In this document: piece by piece, positions 32,885 through 43,560 of the stretch
Position numbering within the stretch: the first letter of the stretch is position 1
Layout: each line of letters opens with the position of its first letter
Assembly: GCA_034231615.1 (NCBI GenBank)
Contig: CM067307.1
Span: 6,246,513-6,310,512, forward strand
DNA: 64,000 nucleotides
Reading direction: 5' to 3'
Origin: Meghimatium bilineatum
Lineage: Eukaryota; Mollusca; Gastropoda; Stylommatophora; Philomycidae
Notes under the pieces: generated by a model
What the model was told of the DNA's origin: nothing
The model's input: the letters and a program-made list of their open reading frames with translations, nothing else
Database searches by the model: none
Made by a program: the position numbers and the translations under genes

Positions 32885-33575
32885 TTTCTTGGAATCAACA
32901 GGTTCAATATACACATAAATATGACTTCTATTTCTTGGAATCAACATGTCCAATATACCCAGAAACAAGTCTTCTATTTCTTGGAATCAACATGCCTAAT
33001 ATACTCAGAAACAAGTCTTCTTCTTCTTCTTCTGCGTTCGTTCTCAAACTCCTGCAAATTATCAGGATGTAGTCTGGAGAACGGAATGCGCTGTGTCATG
33101 GTTTACATCATTGCTGCGATAGCTGCGCTTCTCGGCCTGACACATCCGACTTCAGCATGGCTTTGGGCCACCGACCCGATATGGGATGGGACAGCCAACT
33201 CCCATAACCCCCTTAGTCGCCTTGTACGACATGCATGGAATATAAACAGTGTTGCTATTCTTTGCTCCCCTTTCGGGCCCCGGCAACACACGGGCGATAA
33301 CAAGTCTTCTATTTATTGGAATCAACATATCCAACATACCCAGAAACAAATCTTATATTTCTTGGAATCAATATGTCCAACATACCCAGAAACAAGTCTT
33401 ATATTTCTTGGAATCAATATGTCCAACATACCCAGAAACAAGTCTTATATTTCTTGGAATCAATATGTCCAACATACCCAGAAACAAATCTTATATTTCT
33501 TGGAATCAATATGTCCAATATACCCAGAAACAAGTCTTCTATTACTTGGAATCAACATGTCCAATATATCAAGAA
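32885..33575. repeat. 46-bp tandem array, about 9 units, interrupted by GAA-B
   Basis: Units contain TTCTATTTCTTGGAATCAAC, then ATGTCCAATATACCCAGAAA and CAAGTC. A GAA-B copy (33019-33300) sits inside, with ACAAGTCTTC on both sides. A second GAA-B piece closes the array at 33582. Confidence 0.93.
33019..33300 (-). repeat. GAA-B SINE-like copy, near full length, inside a tandem array
   Basis: Plus strand: a (TTC)n start, GTTCTCAAACTCCTGCAAAT, AGGATGTAGTCTGGAGAACG, TGCTGCGATAGCTGCGCTTC, GGATGGGACAGCCAACTCCC and CCCTTTCGGGCCCCGGCAAC near the right end. The flanking ACAAGTCTTC duplication (33013-33022 and 33300-33309) marks the insertion. The best reference copy of the family in this window. Confidence 0.85.
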
Positions 33576-33581
33576 ACATGT

Positions 33582-33722
33582 CTTCTTCTTCTTCTTCTAC
33601 ATTCGTTCTCAAACTCCCGCAGATTAGTAAGGTACTCCGGAGAACAAAATGCGTTGTGCGTGGTTTAGAGCTTTATTGCGATATCTGCGCTTTTAGGACT
33701 GCTACATCCGACTTCAGCATGA
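33582..33722 (-). repeat. GAA-B SINE-like copy, 5'-truncated
   Basis: (TTC)n, then CATTCGTTCTCAAACTCCCG, GAGAACAAAATGCGTTGTGC and GACTTCAGCATG where it ends. Only the 3' half of the family is present. Confidence 0.8.
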
Positions 33723-34184
33723 GAAACAAGTCTAAAAATTAAGGCATCATAAAAATGGTTTTGGACTGTGCAATGAAACCAGAAAATGGAAATCAAAATG
33801 AAATTAGAAAGAGGAAATCAAATTGGCTAGAAGATATATTAAGGGTGCGAAATAAAGAAATCCACAAATGTCTTTAAGTGGAATATGTCTTGCATAAGAA
33901 AAAGCGAAAAATGTCGAGAACCAGTCTTGCATGAGAAACAGCGATATAATCTGTCTTGCATGAGAAACATTGAAAGATATAGAGAATCTGTCTTACATGA
34001 GAAACAGAAAACGATATCGAGAATCTGTCTTACATAAGAAACAGTGAAAGATGTAGAGAATCTGTCATGCATGAGAAACAGTAAAAGATGTAGAGTTTCT
34101 GTCTTACTTGAGAAACAGTGAAAGATGTTGCGAATCTGTCTTTCATGAGAAACAGCGACAGATGTAGAGAATCTGTCTTGCATA

Positions 34185-34450
34185 AGTAAGTAAAGTAACC
34201 CATAGCATTTATTAATGCCGTAGGGGTGTGAGATGTTAGCGATCTCACATTTCACAGGCTCTGCAAATGAGGGCGGTAGCCATCTCCTCTCCCTCGCAGT
34301 CTTTACCCTCCGGATTAATCCGGTACCCATTTAAGGCTGGGTCGACCTGGGAGCCGTTGCGATCTGAAAACATTTCCGCCTCAGCTGGGGAATGAACCCA
34401 GGACCACTCATATGCGAAGCCAGTGCGCTAACCACTGCGCTAACGCGGCT
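34185..34450 (-). mobile_element. tRNA-derived SINE with conserved central domain
   Basis: Minus strand: the head GTTAGCGCAGTGGTTAGCGC holds an A box, and GGTCCTGGGTTCATTCCCCA a B box. A conserved central part follows (GACCCAGCCTTAAATGGGTA, CCGGATTAATCCGG) and an AT-rich TTACTTTACTTACT tail. CTGTCTTGCATA flanks both sides (34173-34184 and 34451-34462). A second copy lacking the head lies at 47288-47505. The core may belong to a known conserved-domain SINE superfamily (V-SINE/RUDI-like elements are known in molluscs); I could not verify that. Confidence 0.85.
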
Positions 34451-34509
34451 CTGTCTTGCATATGAAACAGCGAAAGATGTAGAGATTATTTCCTGTATGA
34501 AAAACTCCT

Positions 34510-34671
34510 CCGAAGACGGATGTGTCGGGCCAGTGGCGCAAATAAAACGTCGACACAACGCATTTCCATTTTCTGGAGTACATCCTGCTGGAAAATCTAG
34601 TTAGACCATTATCCTGCTACAAGAGAGATCCAGTGGGAATTTGAGAATGAACGCTAAAGAAGAAGAAGAAG
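34510..34671 (+). mobile_element. GAA-A SINE-like copy, near full length
   Basis: CCGAAGACGGATGTGTCGGG, then GCATTTCCATTTTCTGGAGT, CATCCTGCTGGAAAATCTAG and GAGAGATCCAGTGGGAATTT with a five-unit GAA tail. It is inserted in the 37-bp array. Confidence 0.88.
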
Positions 34672-35145
34672 GATGAGAAACAGTGAAACATATTGAAAAT
34701 TTGTCTTTTATAAGAAACAGTGCAGAATGTAGAGAATCGGTCTTACATGAGAAAAACAGTGAAAGATGTAGAGACTCTGTCATGCATGAGAAACAGTAAA
34801 ATATGTAGAGAGTCTGTCATGCATGAGAAACAGTGAAAGATGTAGAGAGTCTGGCATGCATGAGAAACAGTGAAAGTTGTAGAGAATCGGTCTTACATGA
34901 GAAACAGTGAAAGATGTAGAGAGTCTGTCATGCATGAGAAACAGTGAAAGATGTAGAGAGTCTGTCATGCATGAGAAACAGTGAAAGATGTAGAGAATCG
35001 GTCTTACATGAGAAACAGTGAAAGATGAAGAGAGTCTGTCATGCATGAGAAACAGTGAAAGATGTAGAGAAAATGTCTTGCATGGAAAACATTAAAAGAT
35101 GTAGAGACTCTGTCGTGCATGAGAAAAAGTGAAAGATTGAGACAA

Positions 35146-35235
35146 ATTGCATCTTTGCTGTAATATCTGTATATTTCAGACCGACACATCGGACTTCAGA
35201 ACTCCTTCTGAGTCATTTTGATCATGTATGGCAGT
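35146..35235 (-). repeat. GAA-B fragment
   Basis: TTGCTGTAATATCTGTATAT, then GACCGACACATCGGACTTCA and GAGTCATTTTGATCATGTAT: the middle of the family. It abuts the right end of the 37-bp array. Confidence 0.65.
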
Positions 35236-35277
35236 CGGTATCAATAAGGTCAAATACACCCCCCTTCCACGGAGGCC

Positions 35278-35510
35278 ACGGGAACTTTCGGAGGGGGTGT
35301 GCATATACACAATTTTGGAATTGAGCGGATCACATATCAGTCCGGGCTGGGGGAAGGGAGGGGCCACAGAAAAATAACTACTAATAATAATACGTGTAAT
35401 AAATACTAAAAATAATACGTGTAATAAATACTACACGAACGATAGGTAAAAAAAGAATCATAAGCGATAAAACTTAAACGGTCGTGGTGCAATGTGAGAA
35501 CATTTCTTAT
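35278..35510. repeat. Interspersed repeat family C, copy 2
   Basis: Same landmarks as 32400-32580 (GGGAACTTTCGGAGGG, TTTTGGAATTGAGCGGATCA, CTACACGAACGATA). It contains an extra side-by-side duplication of AAATACTAAAAATAATACGT type. Confidence 0.65.
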
Positions 35511-35819
35511 CTGTTTTAGGCACCCTGGGGCGGGGCGTAGTGGGAGGCATGATAAGTAATGTGTCCCAAAATGGTACCAATGGCCAAAAATAATAGTTTA
35601 TAATGTTTTTTAGCATCGGACAGCCATTTCTTCAAAACGGCCTTAGGCGTCTCTTACAACAAGACTCGTCACATTGTCGCTAATCCATTCAAGTGTGTTT
35701 GTTTTTTTACTGTTGGATTTACCTCATTTGGTCAAGGCACGGTTCTTTCAACGTAGGAATACATTACTTTCTTTGTTATATTAAAGTTTCTTTGGGTCTT
35801 TGTTTCTTCTGACCTGGTT

Positions 35820-36066
35820 GCCTGGTTGGCGCTTGAATGTTACTTTCCAGACGGGTTGCAGCTGTGGTGACTATCAGCTGGGTTGCAGCTGTGGCTTGTC
35901 TACCTGCCGGGTTGCAACTGTGGTGTCTACCAGACGATTGCAATTGTGGCTTCTACCTGCCGAGTTGTAGCTGTGGCTTCTACAAGCCGGGTTGCAGCTG
36001 TGACTTCTACCAGCCGGCTTTCAGCTGTGACTTCTACCAGCCGGCTTTCAGCTGTGGCTTCTAACT
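35820..36066. repeat. 27-bp minisatellite, about 9 copies
   Basis: Units of the type GGGTTGCAGCTGTGGCTTCT, then ACCAGCC. The period is a multiple of three, so frames stay open without coding value. Confidence 0.9.
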
Positions 36067-36069
36067 TTA

Positions 36070-36940
36070 AAAGTCCTTAAAAGGATTAAATCATGGCCGG
36101 TTATTGGTCATATGAAGGATTATGCTGTAGTCTTGTTGGTGTAATCCTGAAATAACTTTTCGCGTGTGGTTTGGAGTGTCCGCCTGGGTGCTGTTGTCGA
36201 CCATTCAAGTTGTGGCACTAGAAATGTAATATCCAGGATTGGTATGGTATTAATTAAACGTCCTTGCTCAACACAGATAAGGATGGATAAAGTTTATACT
36301 TGCCTGATACTTCTTTGGGAGCAAAGATAAAATGAAGGTAAAACGTAGAATATAAGCTATGGCAGACCTGACCGAGAACGAACTGTAGGTGGCTGATAGA
36401 AATTAACAATTACAAAGAGAAAGTTCTTGTTTATGACATATGCAACCAGTAATGTATGAAGCATCAATATGACCCACTGATTTGATTGATTGATGGCTAT
36501 GACACCTGTTCTCTGATGTTCGGACACCGACACTTGAGTGAAGTTTTTTTAATGCTCTGAACTTAGAAAGTCTCTTATCTTGAAAAGCTGCAGTGTATCA
36601 GAACAAATTGAAAGCGACACTTTAATGGCCGATATGGACAAGTTGTAATATAACTAAATCCGTGTGAGACAATTTAGAAAACTTCATTATGGTCTCGGTT
36701 GATTTGACATTCATTTAGGGTTTGAAGTTAATCAGAGCAGGCTTCTGCTGAGGAATGGGTAGTGATAGGGGTAGGTGTGATGTCATGTTGAATCTAATGA
36801 TAGTTTGAATGGAATTCCGAACCCTAAGTCGAAGGCACTTATAGGTTTGTTATGTGTCCTCGCGATAGTTGTTCACAAAGGAAGTGCAAAATCCTATTGA
36901 TTTCTCTTGTTAATGTACGTAATGGTAATGACCATGTCAA
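36070..36940. other. No gene seen
   Basis: AT-rich sequence without a supported exon. A TTGATTGATTGATGG near 36482 could be a LINE tail relic. Confidence 0.4.
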
Positions 36941-36944
36941 TGCA

Positions 36945-37330
36945 TCTGGAAAGTAATGAGGTAATTGAATGTATAAAAAGTAATGAGATAATTGAATTTA
37001 TAGAAAGTAATGAGGTAATTGAATTTATAGAAAGTAATGAGATAATTGAATTTATATAAAATAATGAGGTAATTATATTTATAGAAAGTAATGAGATAAT
37101 TTACTTTATAGATAGTAATGAGGTAATTTAATTAGCAAAACGCAATGAGGTCATTGAATTTCTATTAATTAATACTGTAGTTGAATTTATAGAAAGTAAT
37201 AAGGTAATGAAATTTACCTGAGGTAATATAAGTTATGAAACGTCAAAAGTAATGAATTTTCTGTAAAGTAATGAGGTAAATGAATTTACATGAAGTAATA
37301 ATGTAATTGAATGTATAAAAAGTAATGAGA
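36945..37330. repeat. 27-bp degenerate tandem repeat, about 14 copies
   Basis: Units of the type AGTAATGAGGTAATTGAATT, then TATAGAA. Confidence 0.9.
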
Positions 37331-37454
37331 AAAATACATAGCAAAAATATGTAAATGAGAAACAACAAAGAACAAAATTTTATTATTTTTTGATATTATT
37401 TAATTATTTTAGTAATCAATAAAAATAATACATGATTATGCATGTTATCGTTTC

Positions 37455-37915
37455 TAATTTTTGTTACTGCGGCATTCTCCACCTTGTTGGATATCCTCTG
37501 ACAGTTTGTTACTGCGGCATTCTCCACCTTGTTGGATATCCTCTGACAGTTTGTTACTGCGGCATTCTCCACCTTGTTGGATATCCTCTGACAGTTTGTT
37601 ACTGCGGCACTCTCCACCTTGTTGGATATCCTCTGACAGTTTGTTACTGCGGCACTCTCCACCTTGTTGGATATCCTCTGACAGTTTGTTACTGCGGAAC
37701 TTTCGGACTTGCTGGATATCTTTTGACCGTTTGTTACTGCGGCGTTCTCCACCTTGTTGGATATCCTCTGACAGTTTGTTAATTGCGGCATTCTCCACCT
37801 TGCTGGATATCTTTTGACCGTTTGTTACTGCTGCACTATCTATCTTGTTGAATATCTTCTGACAGTTTGTTACTGCGGCATTCTCCACCTTGTTGGATAT
37901 CCTCTGACAGTTTTC
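37455..37915. repeat. 45-bp minisatellite, about 10 copies
   Basis: Units read TGTTACTGCGGCATTCTCCA, then CCTTGTTGGATATCCTCTGA and CAGTT. GC content is higher than in the surroundings. The 45-base period has no stop in several frames on both strands, which creates four overlapping repetitive frames. Confidence 0.95.
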
Positions 37916-38329
37916 TTATTATTTGTATCCTAGCTTGGTAGTATGTCTTGTTCAACACACAGCTATCAGCCTAGACCCATTCCAATAAAGACCTTTCAAA
38001 TGAATTAATTAGGGGACCCCCCACTCATTACGTTTTTGGCTATTGTTGGGTTTTCGGTTGATCTCTATCTACATACTTGGAAACGCATACCAAAAATAGT
38101 CAAGAAGACTCCAAGTATATAAATAGTGACAAACCAAAATCCCAACAAGGGCCGCCGTCTGGTCATGGGACAATTCTAGATAATAGGTCTTACTGGAGAC
38201 GATCGTGGATCAACACATTATTTTGCTTTAGAGGATTCCACAAATTACGACAACAATTCGGAGTGGATGGGGGGGGGGGGAGAGAGAGAGAGAAAGTTGC
38301 CGTCCTATCTCATGAAGACTCAATTTACC

Positions 38330-38425
38330 CCATAGGCCATTCTGAAGTCGAATGTGTTGGACAGAAAGGTGGATAAATTGCTTTTAAAAGTTAATACATG
38401 ACACAACGCATTCCATTCTGCGGAT
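38330..38425 (+). repeat. GAA-B fragment at the root of a minisatellite
   Basis: TTCTGAAGTCGAATGTGTTG, then GACAGAAAGG and ACACAACGCATTCCATTCTG parallel the GAA-B centre. The last bases TGCGGATTCAGTATCGTAG run into the 26-bp array. Confidence 0.65.
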
Positions 38426-38765
38426 TCAGTATCGTAGTTATGTTTTCGGATTCAGTATAGCAGTTATGTTTTCGGTTTCAGTATCGCAGTTATGTTTGTG
38501 GATTCAGTATCGTAGTTTTCGGATTCAGTGTCGTAGTTATGTTTTCGGATTCAGTATCGTAGTTATGTTTTCGGTTTCAGTATCGCAGTTATGTTTTCGG
38601 TTTCAGTATCGCAGTTATGTTTTCGGATTCAGTATTGTAGTTAGGTTTTTTTCGTATTCAGTGTCATAGTTGCGTTTTCGAATTAAGTATCGTAGTTACG
38701 TTTTTCAGATTCAGTATCGTAGTTATGTTTTCAGATTCAGTATCGTAGTTATGTTTTCGGAAAAC
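38418..38765. repeat. 26-bp minisatellite, about 13 copies
   Basis: Units read TCGGATTCAGTATCGTAGTT, then ATGTTT. It begins at the truncated end of the GAA-B fragment. Confidence 0.92.
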
Positions 38766-38861
38766 AAGAGACGGGGTGTGTTTGGTTATGAAAACATTAG
38801 TTGTTTTTTTTTACTAATCTAATCCATCGTGTTTTTATATGTTTTTTTTACGTCAGTAATA

Positions 38862-39130
38862 ATAATAATAATAATAAGAAGAAGAAGAAGAAGAAGACCC
38901 ATATCTCGCCAGGGTAGTAGGAGTGTCAAATTGAATACATCAGCACAAGAATCTCTCCAAACAACTCTATGCTCCGCCATTTCCAAGAGTGTAGGAAAAT
39001 CATGCCCAGACCAATCCATGATGTTATCAATACAGGATTTTCTATGCCCGTCTCTTCGTCTTCAACCCTCGAATGTTCATTGTAAGATTATTTGTGAAAT
39101 GAGACGTTTCTCGTGACATGCCCAAACCAA
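38862..39130 (-). mobile_element. LINE-b-like 3' end with trinucleotide tail
   Basis: The minus strand encodes MDWSGHDFPTLLEMAEHRVV, then WRDSCADVFNLTLLLPWRD, followed by a (TTC)n(TTA)n tail. Compare EWTGLDISTLIRIAEDRIRW in LINE-b. The frame upstream is broken. Confidence 0.75.
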
Positions 39131-39139
39131 ACAGGTTTA

Positions 39140-40090
39140 CGCTGTTTTATCACTGCCAAAAGTAGTTCTTGATAACCTGCAAGTTTGTTTATTTGCTGGC
39201 GGACGAATATATTTTTCTTGTTTTCTATGTAACTAATTATTAATACATTAAGGGGGTGGGATGGTTACTTAATTGATCTTCCCACTTCCTAGTATTAAAT
39301 ACCATGATCTATTTCCCTAAAGAGGGGAGATTTGAACCACGTCCATCTACAAATAAGTCCTAATAGGTCGTACGTAAACACCCGCTTTGGACGCCTTTTT
39401 TTTACCTAGCGACAGAATCACGTCGTCGTCCTAAGCTATTGCGTATGACTAGGAGAGGCTACTTAATTCATTTCATTGCTTGGCGACAAGTGAGTAGCCT
39501 CAGCCATCTTCACTCGTATGTATGAGCTTGACGGACTACGCCAAGTTAATCTGCAGGAATATGAGAACAAGGAAGAACAAAACAATGTATCCGAATTAGG
39601 GTTTATCGATTGGTTGTCAATCAACATCCTGTCACTTAAGGGAGGCTACAGATATTCAGTTTTTCTCAACAGATATCTCCGTATATACATCCTGATAGTT
39701 CTTTTGGCTCTATTTTAGACTATGCTCCTTCTTCTGAGCTGCAAGCTAAAAGTTCTACTGCTATTACATTTTGATGTTTCAACTTTGATGTATTCAGTAG
39801 GATTGCGTGTAACAGCTTCCACGCGTACTTCGAAATGATAGTACCATTCATCGATCTGTAAAGAGCTTGATAATTTGTAATCTCTTCTTGGTAGCTAGAT
39901 CGAGTACATAGTTTTTTTCTTCTTGAAAACTACATGAGATGAGTGAGGTCAACGTGTCAAATAGGACCCATCAGCAGAATCAAAACAAAGCAGAATCAAC
40001 GTTTTTACTTGATGTTTTTTATTATTATTGCTGTGATTTTCGTTGGTCAATATTTTTCTTTTGGGGTCGATTTTACTAGTTGACAGGGAA
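39140..40090. other. No gene seen; one small GAA-B relic
   Basis: Bases 39530-39580 (TAATCTGCAGGAATATGAGA, then ACAAGGAAGAAC) look like a decayed GAA-B 3' end. The rest is unassigned AT-rich sequence. Confidence 0.4.
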
Positions 40091-40094
40091 TGAA

Positions 40095-40442
40095 AGATGT
40101 ACCTTCAAAGTAGATGTACCTTCAAAGTAGATGTGCCTTCAAAGTAGATGTGCCTTCAAAGTAGATGTGTTTTCAAAGTAGATGTGCCTTCAAAGTAGAT
40201 GTGCCTTCAAAGTAGATGGGTCTTTATAGTAGATGTGCCTTCAAAGTAGATGGGTCTTCATAGTAGATGTGCCTTCAAAGTAGATGTGTCTTCACAGTAG
40301 ATGTGCCTTCAAAGTAGATGTGCCTTCAAAGTAGATGTGCCTTCAAAGTAGATGGGTCTTCAAAGTAGATGTGCCTTCATAGTAGATGTGCCTTCAAAGT
40401 AGATGTGCCTTAAAAGTAGATGTACCTTCAAAGTAGATGGGC
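40095..40442. repeat. 17-bp tandem repeat, about 20 copies
   Basis: Units of GATGTGCCTTCAAAGTA with GATGGGTCTTCATAGTA variants that recur in pairs. Confidence 0.95.
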
Positions 40443-40487
40443 CAATAGATCTGACATAGGAATAAATAGCTAATTGGCCAAGAATGA

Positions 40488-40735
40488 AGTGCTCCTGGTA
40501 GGACATGATAATCATGGTAGGACGTGATGATTTTGGTAGGATGTGATGATCCTGCTAGGACGTGATGATCCGGCTAGGACGTGATGATCCTGCTAGGACG
40601 TGATGATCCTGCTAGGACGTGATGATTTTGGTAGAATGTGATGATCCTGCTAGGACGTGATGATTTTGGTAGAATGTGATGATCCTGCTAGGACGTGATG
40701 ATCCTGCTAGGACGTGATGATTCCGGTACGTCACC
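40488..40735. repeat. 19-bp tandem repeat, about 13 copies
   Basis: Units of GGACGTGATGATCCTGCTA with GGACGTGATGATTTTGGTA variants. It is separated by only 45 bases from the unrelated 17-bp array. Confidence 0.95.
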
Positions 40736-40739
40736 TGCC

Positions 40740-42060
40740 AACGATCACCAAGATCTCCTGAGTTGAACGGGAATACTTTCCTTACCGGTTTAAACATGCA
40801 TCCATAGCCTCCCACCTCCCAAAACACAGCCGTACCTTTAAGATAACGTACCTTAGGATACAACAGTGGATGTCATCTCAATTATTTGTCGAGAAGTTCA
40901 TGCATCGAAATGAATGGAAATATGTACAAGAGTTACCGATATTAGTAAATAAAACACACTAGCAATGAGACACGGCGACAGACGACTAAAAGTTTTCATC
41001 AGTAAGAAAGACAACAAACGAAATAAATAATATATTAAACGTGGTAAATCACACATAAGGATGGTAGGAGGTCGAAATGAAAGCTTGGTAAGAGAAATGT
41101 CCAGACGAATGGTTATAAAGAGCTACTTGTTCATAGCTAAAGTCATTACTGCATTATTATCGTCACCGTCATCTTCATCATCAATTATTACTTAATTATT
41201 ACATTTAAATAACATTTAGTCTCGCCAATCTTTAAACTTAAAATAAATCTAATCGTCATTCCACTAAAGCGCAAACTAAACAAAAATTATTTTTAAAAAT
41301 ATACATTTAAAATACGTTTCTCCTATTTTCCTAGTTTCTCCTAAAATACATTCCCTAAATATTCTCAAGTAGAACATAAGCGAAACTCAACAACCGGAAC
41401 TACGTAACTAGTTTTTATACCTACCTAACCAATACCAGAAACAATGACCGTGAAATCGATGAGTGCTTCTTGATTGGGTAATGGACTCCCGGGACGACTT
41501 TGTCAGAAATTATTTTTAAAACTAGGGAGAGATATGCGAAGGGGAGAGAATTGAAGTGGACACAAGTGGTGGTTGTGTTAATGCAGGTTTCTGAATTCTT
41601 AATGAAAGTGTTACGTTGATACCAGCATCTGCTAAGGAAAATAATCCTTGACTGCACATAGAACTCGATATGTGCTTGCGTAGTAAACAAAGGTTGATAA
41701 ATATTTATTATTTACCGAAATAGGGATAAATAATACGCTTACAAATATTGAAATAACATAAAGAAAAAAAAAACATTGTATTTCTGTGTGATTTAGCGGC
41801 GGTGAATGGGTGTAGTCGTCAAAGGAAAGGGTTTAATTTACAATGGATTTACTCACGAATATAACAGGTGGAAAAAATGTATGTCTGGAATGTTTGATTT
41901 GTGGGAAAGTACTTGAATTACAGTGAGTTTTTGTTGATTCACTTTTGTGATTTAAGATCTCTTCCTGTGTTCAGCAACTGCTATTTTGTTTGTCTTTTGG
42001 CGATTGAAAACAGTTAAATTCAGGAATAGGGTAATGAAGTTTTTCTAATCACTTAAGGAA
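40740..42060. other. No gene seen
   Basis: AT-rich sequence without a supported exon or recognised element. Confidence 0.4.
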
Positions 42061-42077
42061 CACATAACACACACAAA

Positions 42078-42112
42078 TCGACGTTTCAACCAAAAGGCCT
42101 TATAAAAAATAT
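42078..42112 (-). ncRNA. Hammerhead-like motif, copy 4
   Basis: The minus strand reads TTTATAAGGCCTTTTGGTTG, then AAACGTCGATTTGTG. GAAAC and GTC are intact and stem II GGCC/GGTT is the same as in copies 1 and 2. The first box is lost (TTTATAA). Confidence 0.4.
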
Positions 42113-42544
42113 TTTAAAAAATATTAAAACAAAATTAAAACTTACATCAGAGAACGGACAGTACGGATATGGACGTTCACATAGGCATGTGTAATATAGA
42201 TTGTCTGGAAGAGGTGAAACGACGCCGGACAGAGAAATTACAAAGATGACTACAAAAGTGACACAAAACAAACAGAAACTATAGAACAACTAGAATCATA
42301 CATGAGACAGGCGTTCATTGTTGCAGTCGGGTATAAGAGTGCCATATTGGTAAATGTACCGGTTCTCATGCGCAAGACGTGTCCAGACGTCAGAGAAGTA
42401 CAACTTAATTTCCGTAACCTGAATGTTCTGGGCGCCACGAGGGCCCTTGCCATTTGAAAATAATTCTCACATTTTGCACATTTTTCAAACTTCTAGGTTA
42501 CTTCGCCCATTTTTTGTACAGATGTATTAATAATTGTATGGATT

Positions 42545-42745
42545 TCTTTATGTGAAACCTCGTTCATGTTATGTCCAGATTTATGAATAAGTTTGTGGGC
42601 ACATTCTGATGGGTCATATCCTTCATGTTAGGTCCAGATATATTAATAAGTTGATAAATTCCTTGATGTGTTAACTTGTCCATATTATGTCCAAATGTAT
42701 TAATAATGAGGTGATGAACTTCTGGGTTGATAACCTTATCAACGT
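42545..42745. repeat. Degenerate ~55-bp repeat, about 3.5 units
   Basis: ATGTCCAGATTTATGAATAA-like units recur with GTTAGGTCCAGATATATTAA and TATGTCCAAATGTATTAATA. Confidence 0.6.
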
Positions 42746-42814
42746 ATTGCAACACCTGTCACAAATGTTTACCGGGGTAACGAATATCAACATCGTAACC
42801 TTTCCTACATGTCG

Positions 42815-42972
42815 TTAGAGACTGTCCCATCCGCTGATTAAAGCAACCCGAAAACTACGCTGAAGTCGATATATCAGGCCGAAATGTGCATATTTCGAAC
42901 CCAAGCTGAAAACAATGCCACCACGCATTTTCTTCTTTGAAATAAAACATGAGAGTTTGAGAGTGAATGTAT
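42815..42972 (+). repeat. GAA-B fragment
   Basis: GACTGTCCCATCCGCTG, ACGCTGAAGTCGATATATCA, GGCCGAAATGTGCATATTTC and GAGAGTTTGAGAGTGAATG mark the central and 3' parts of the family. Confidence 0.65.
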
Positions 42973-43155
42973 TAGAAATACAACATGTTATCCATTAGGA
43001 GTTGAAAGTGAATGTATTAGAAATACAACATGTTATCCATTAGGAGTTGAAAGTGAATGTATTAGAAATACAACATTTAATCATTAGTAGTTTGAGAGTA
43101 AATATATTAGAAATACATGTTAACCATTAGTAGTTGTGAGTGAATGTATTAGAAG
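42956..43155. repeat. ~45-bp tandem repeat grown from a GAA-B 3' end
   Basis: Four units contain GAGTGAATGTATTAGAAATA, then CAACATGTTATCCATTAGGA. The first unit is the GAA-B terminal segment itself (GAGTTTGAGAGTGAATG). Confidence 0.85.
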
Positions 43156-43355
43156 AAAAAAGATAAACACGAATTATTATAAATGAACTAGAGCAACAAA
43201 TTATGAATCAAAAGAAAACAGGAAAAAGTTCACCAAAGAGATAAAAATCGCATTTTCCTGCCTGGAATAATAGATCAGACGGGAAAAAACTTGTATATAG
43301 AACTAGGCATCCACTCTTAGAATTTCAATATATCATCGAAGCTTATTGTTGTATA

Positions 43356-43560
43356 TATTGGTAGCATATCCTATCCAGGACGTAGCTATCAACCCAGCAT
43401 TTGTTGGCTGTGGTGATTTTCTAGGCAATATAAATACCTTCAGCAGGTTGCCATTGCTTTCTGAACGGTCCGGATGCACAATTGCCTGTGGTGAGGATCG
43501 AACTCGGTACCTTTGCCGTCACAGACGCGCTCTGTACCACTTCGCCACAGAGCCGGACAT
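43356..43560 (-). mobile_element. tRNA-derived SINE, intact, 11-bp target duplication
   Basis: The minus strand starts GGCTCTGTGGCGAAGTGGTA (A box) and continues to GGTACCGAGTTCGATCCTCA (B box). The body follows and ends GGATATGCTACCAATA. ATTGTTGTATA lies on both sides (43345-43355 and 43561-43571). The head resembles a tRNA with a long variable region. An old relative is at 16185-16330. Confidence 0.92.

Larger units (their letters stand above)
33870..35135. repeat. ~37-bp tandem array, about 22 units, interrupted by two SINEs
   Basis: Units read GTCTTGCATGAGAAACAGTG, then AAAGATGTAGAGAATCT, in GTCTTACATG and GTCATGCATG variants. A tRNA-derived SINE (34185-34450) and a GAA-A copy (34510-34671) are inserted. 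The array predates both. Confidence 0.93.

Noticed and set aside
32837-33742. 301-codon open frame
   Set aside because: It runs through a 46-bp array and an inserted SINE-like element in an arbitrary register. Multiples of the repeat and the SINE explain the openness.
37396-37888. Four overlapping repetitive frames (LLRHSPPCWISSDSL and others)
   Set aside because: A 45-bp repeat keeps several frames open in parallel. No frame is favoured.
43500-43560. A functional tRNA gene
   Set aside because: The cloverleaf is only partly preserved and the sequence continues into a SINE body with target duplications on both sides.
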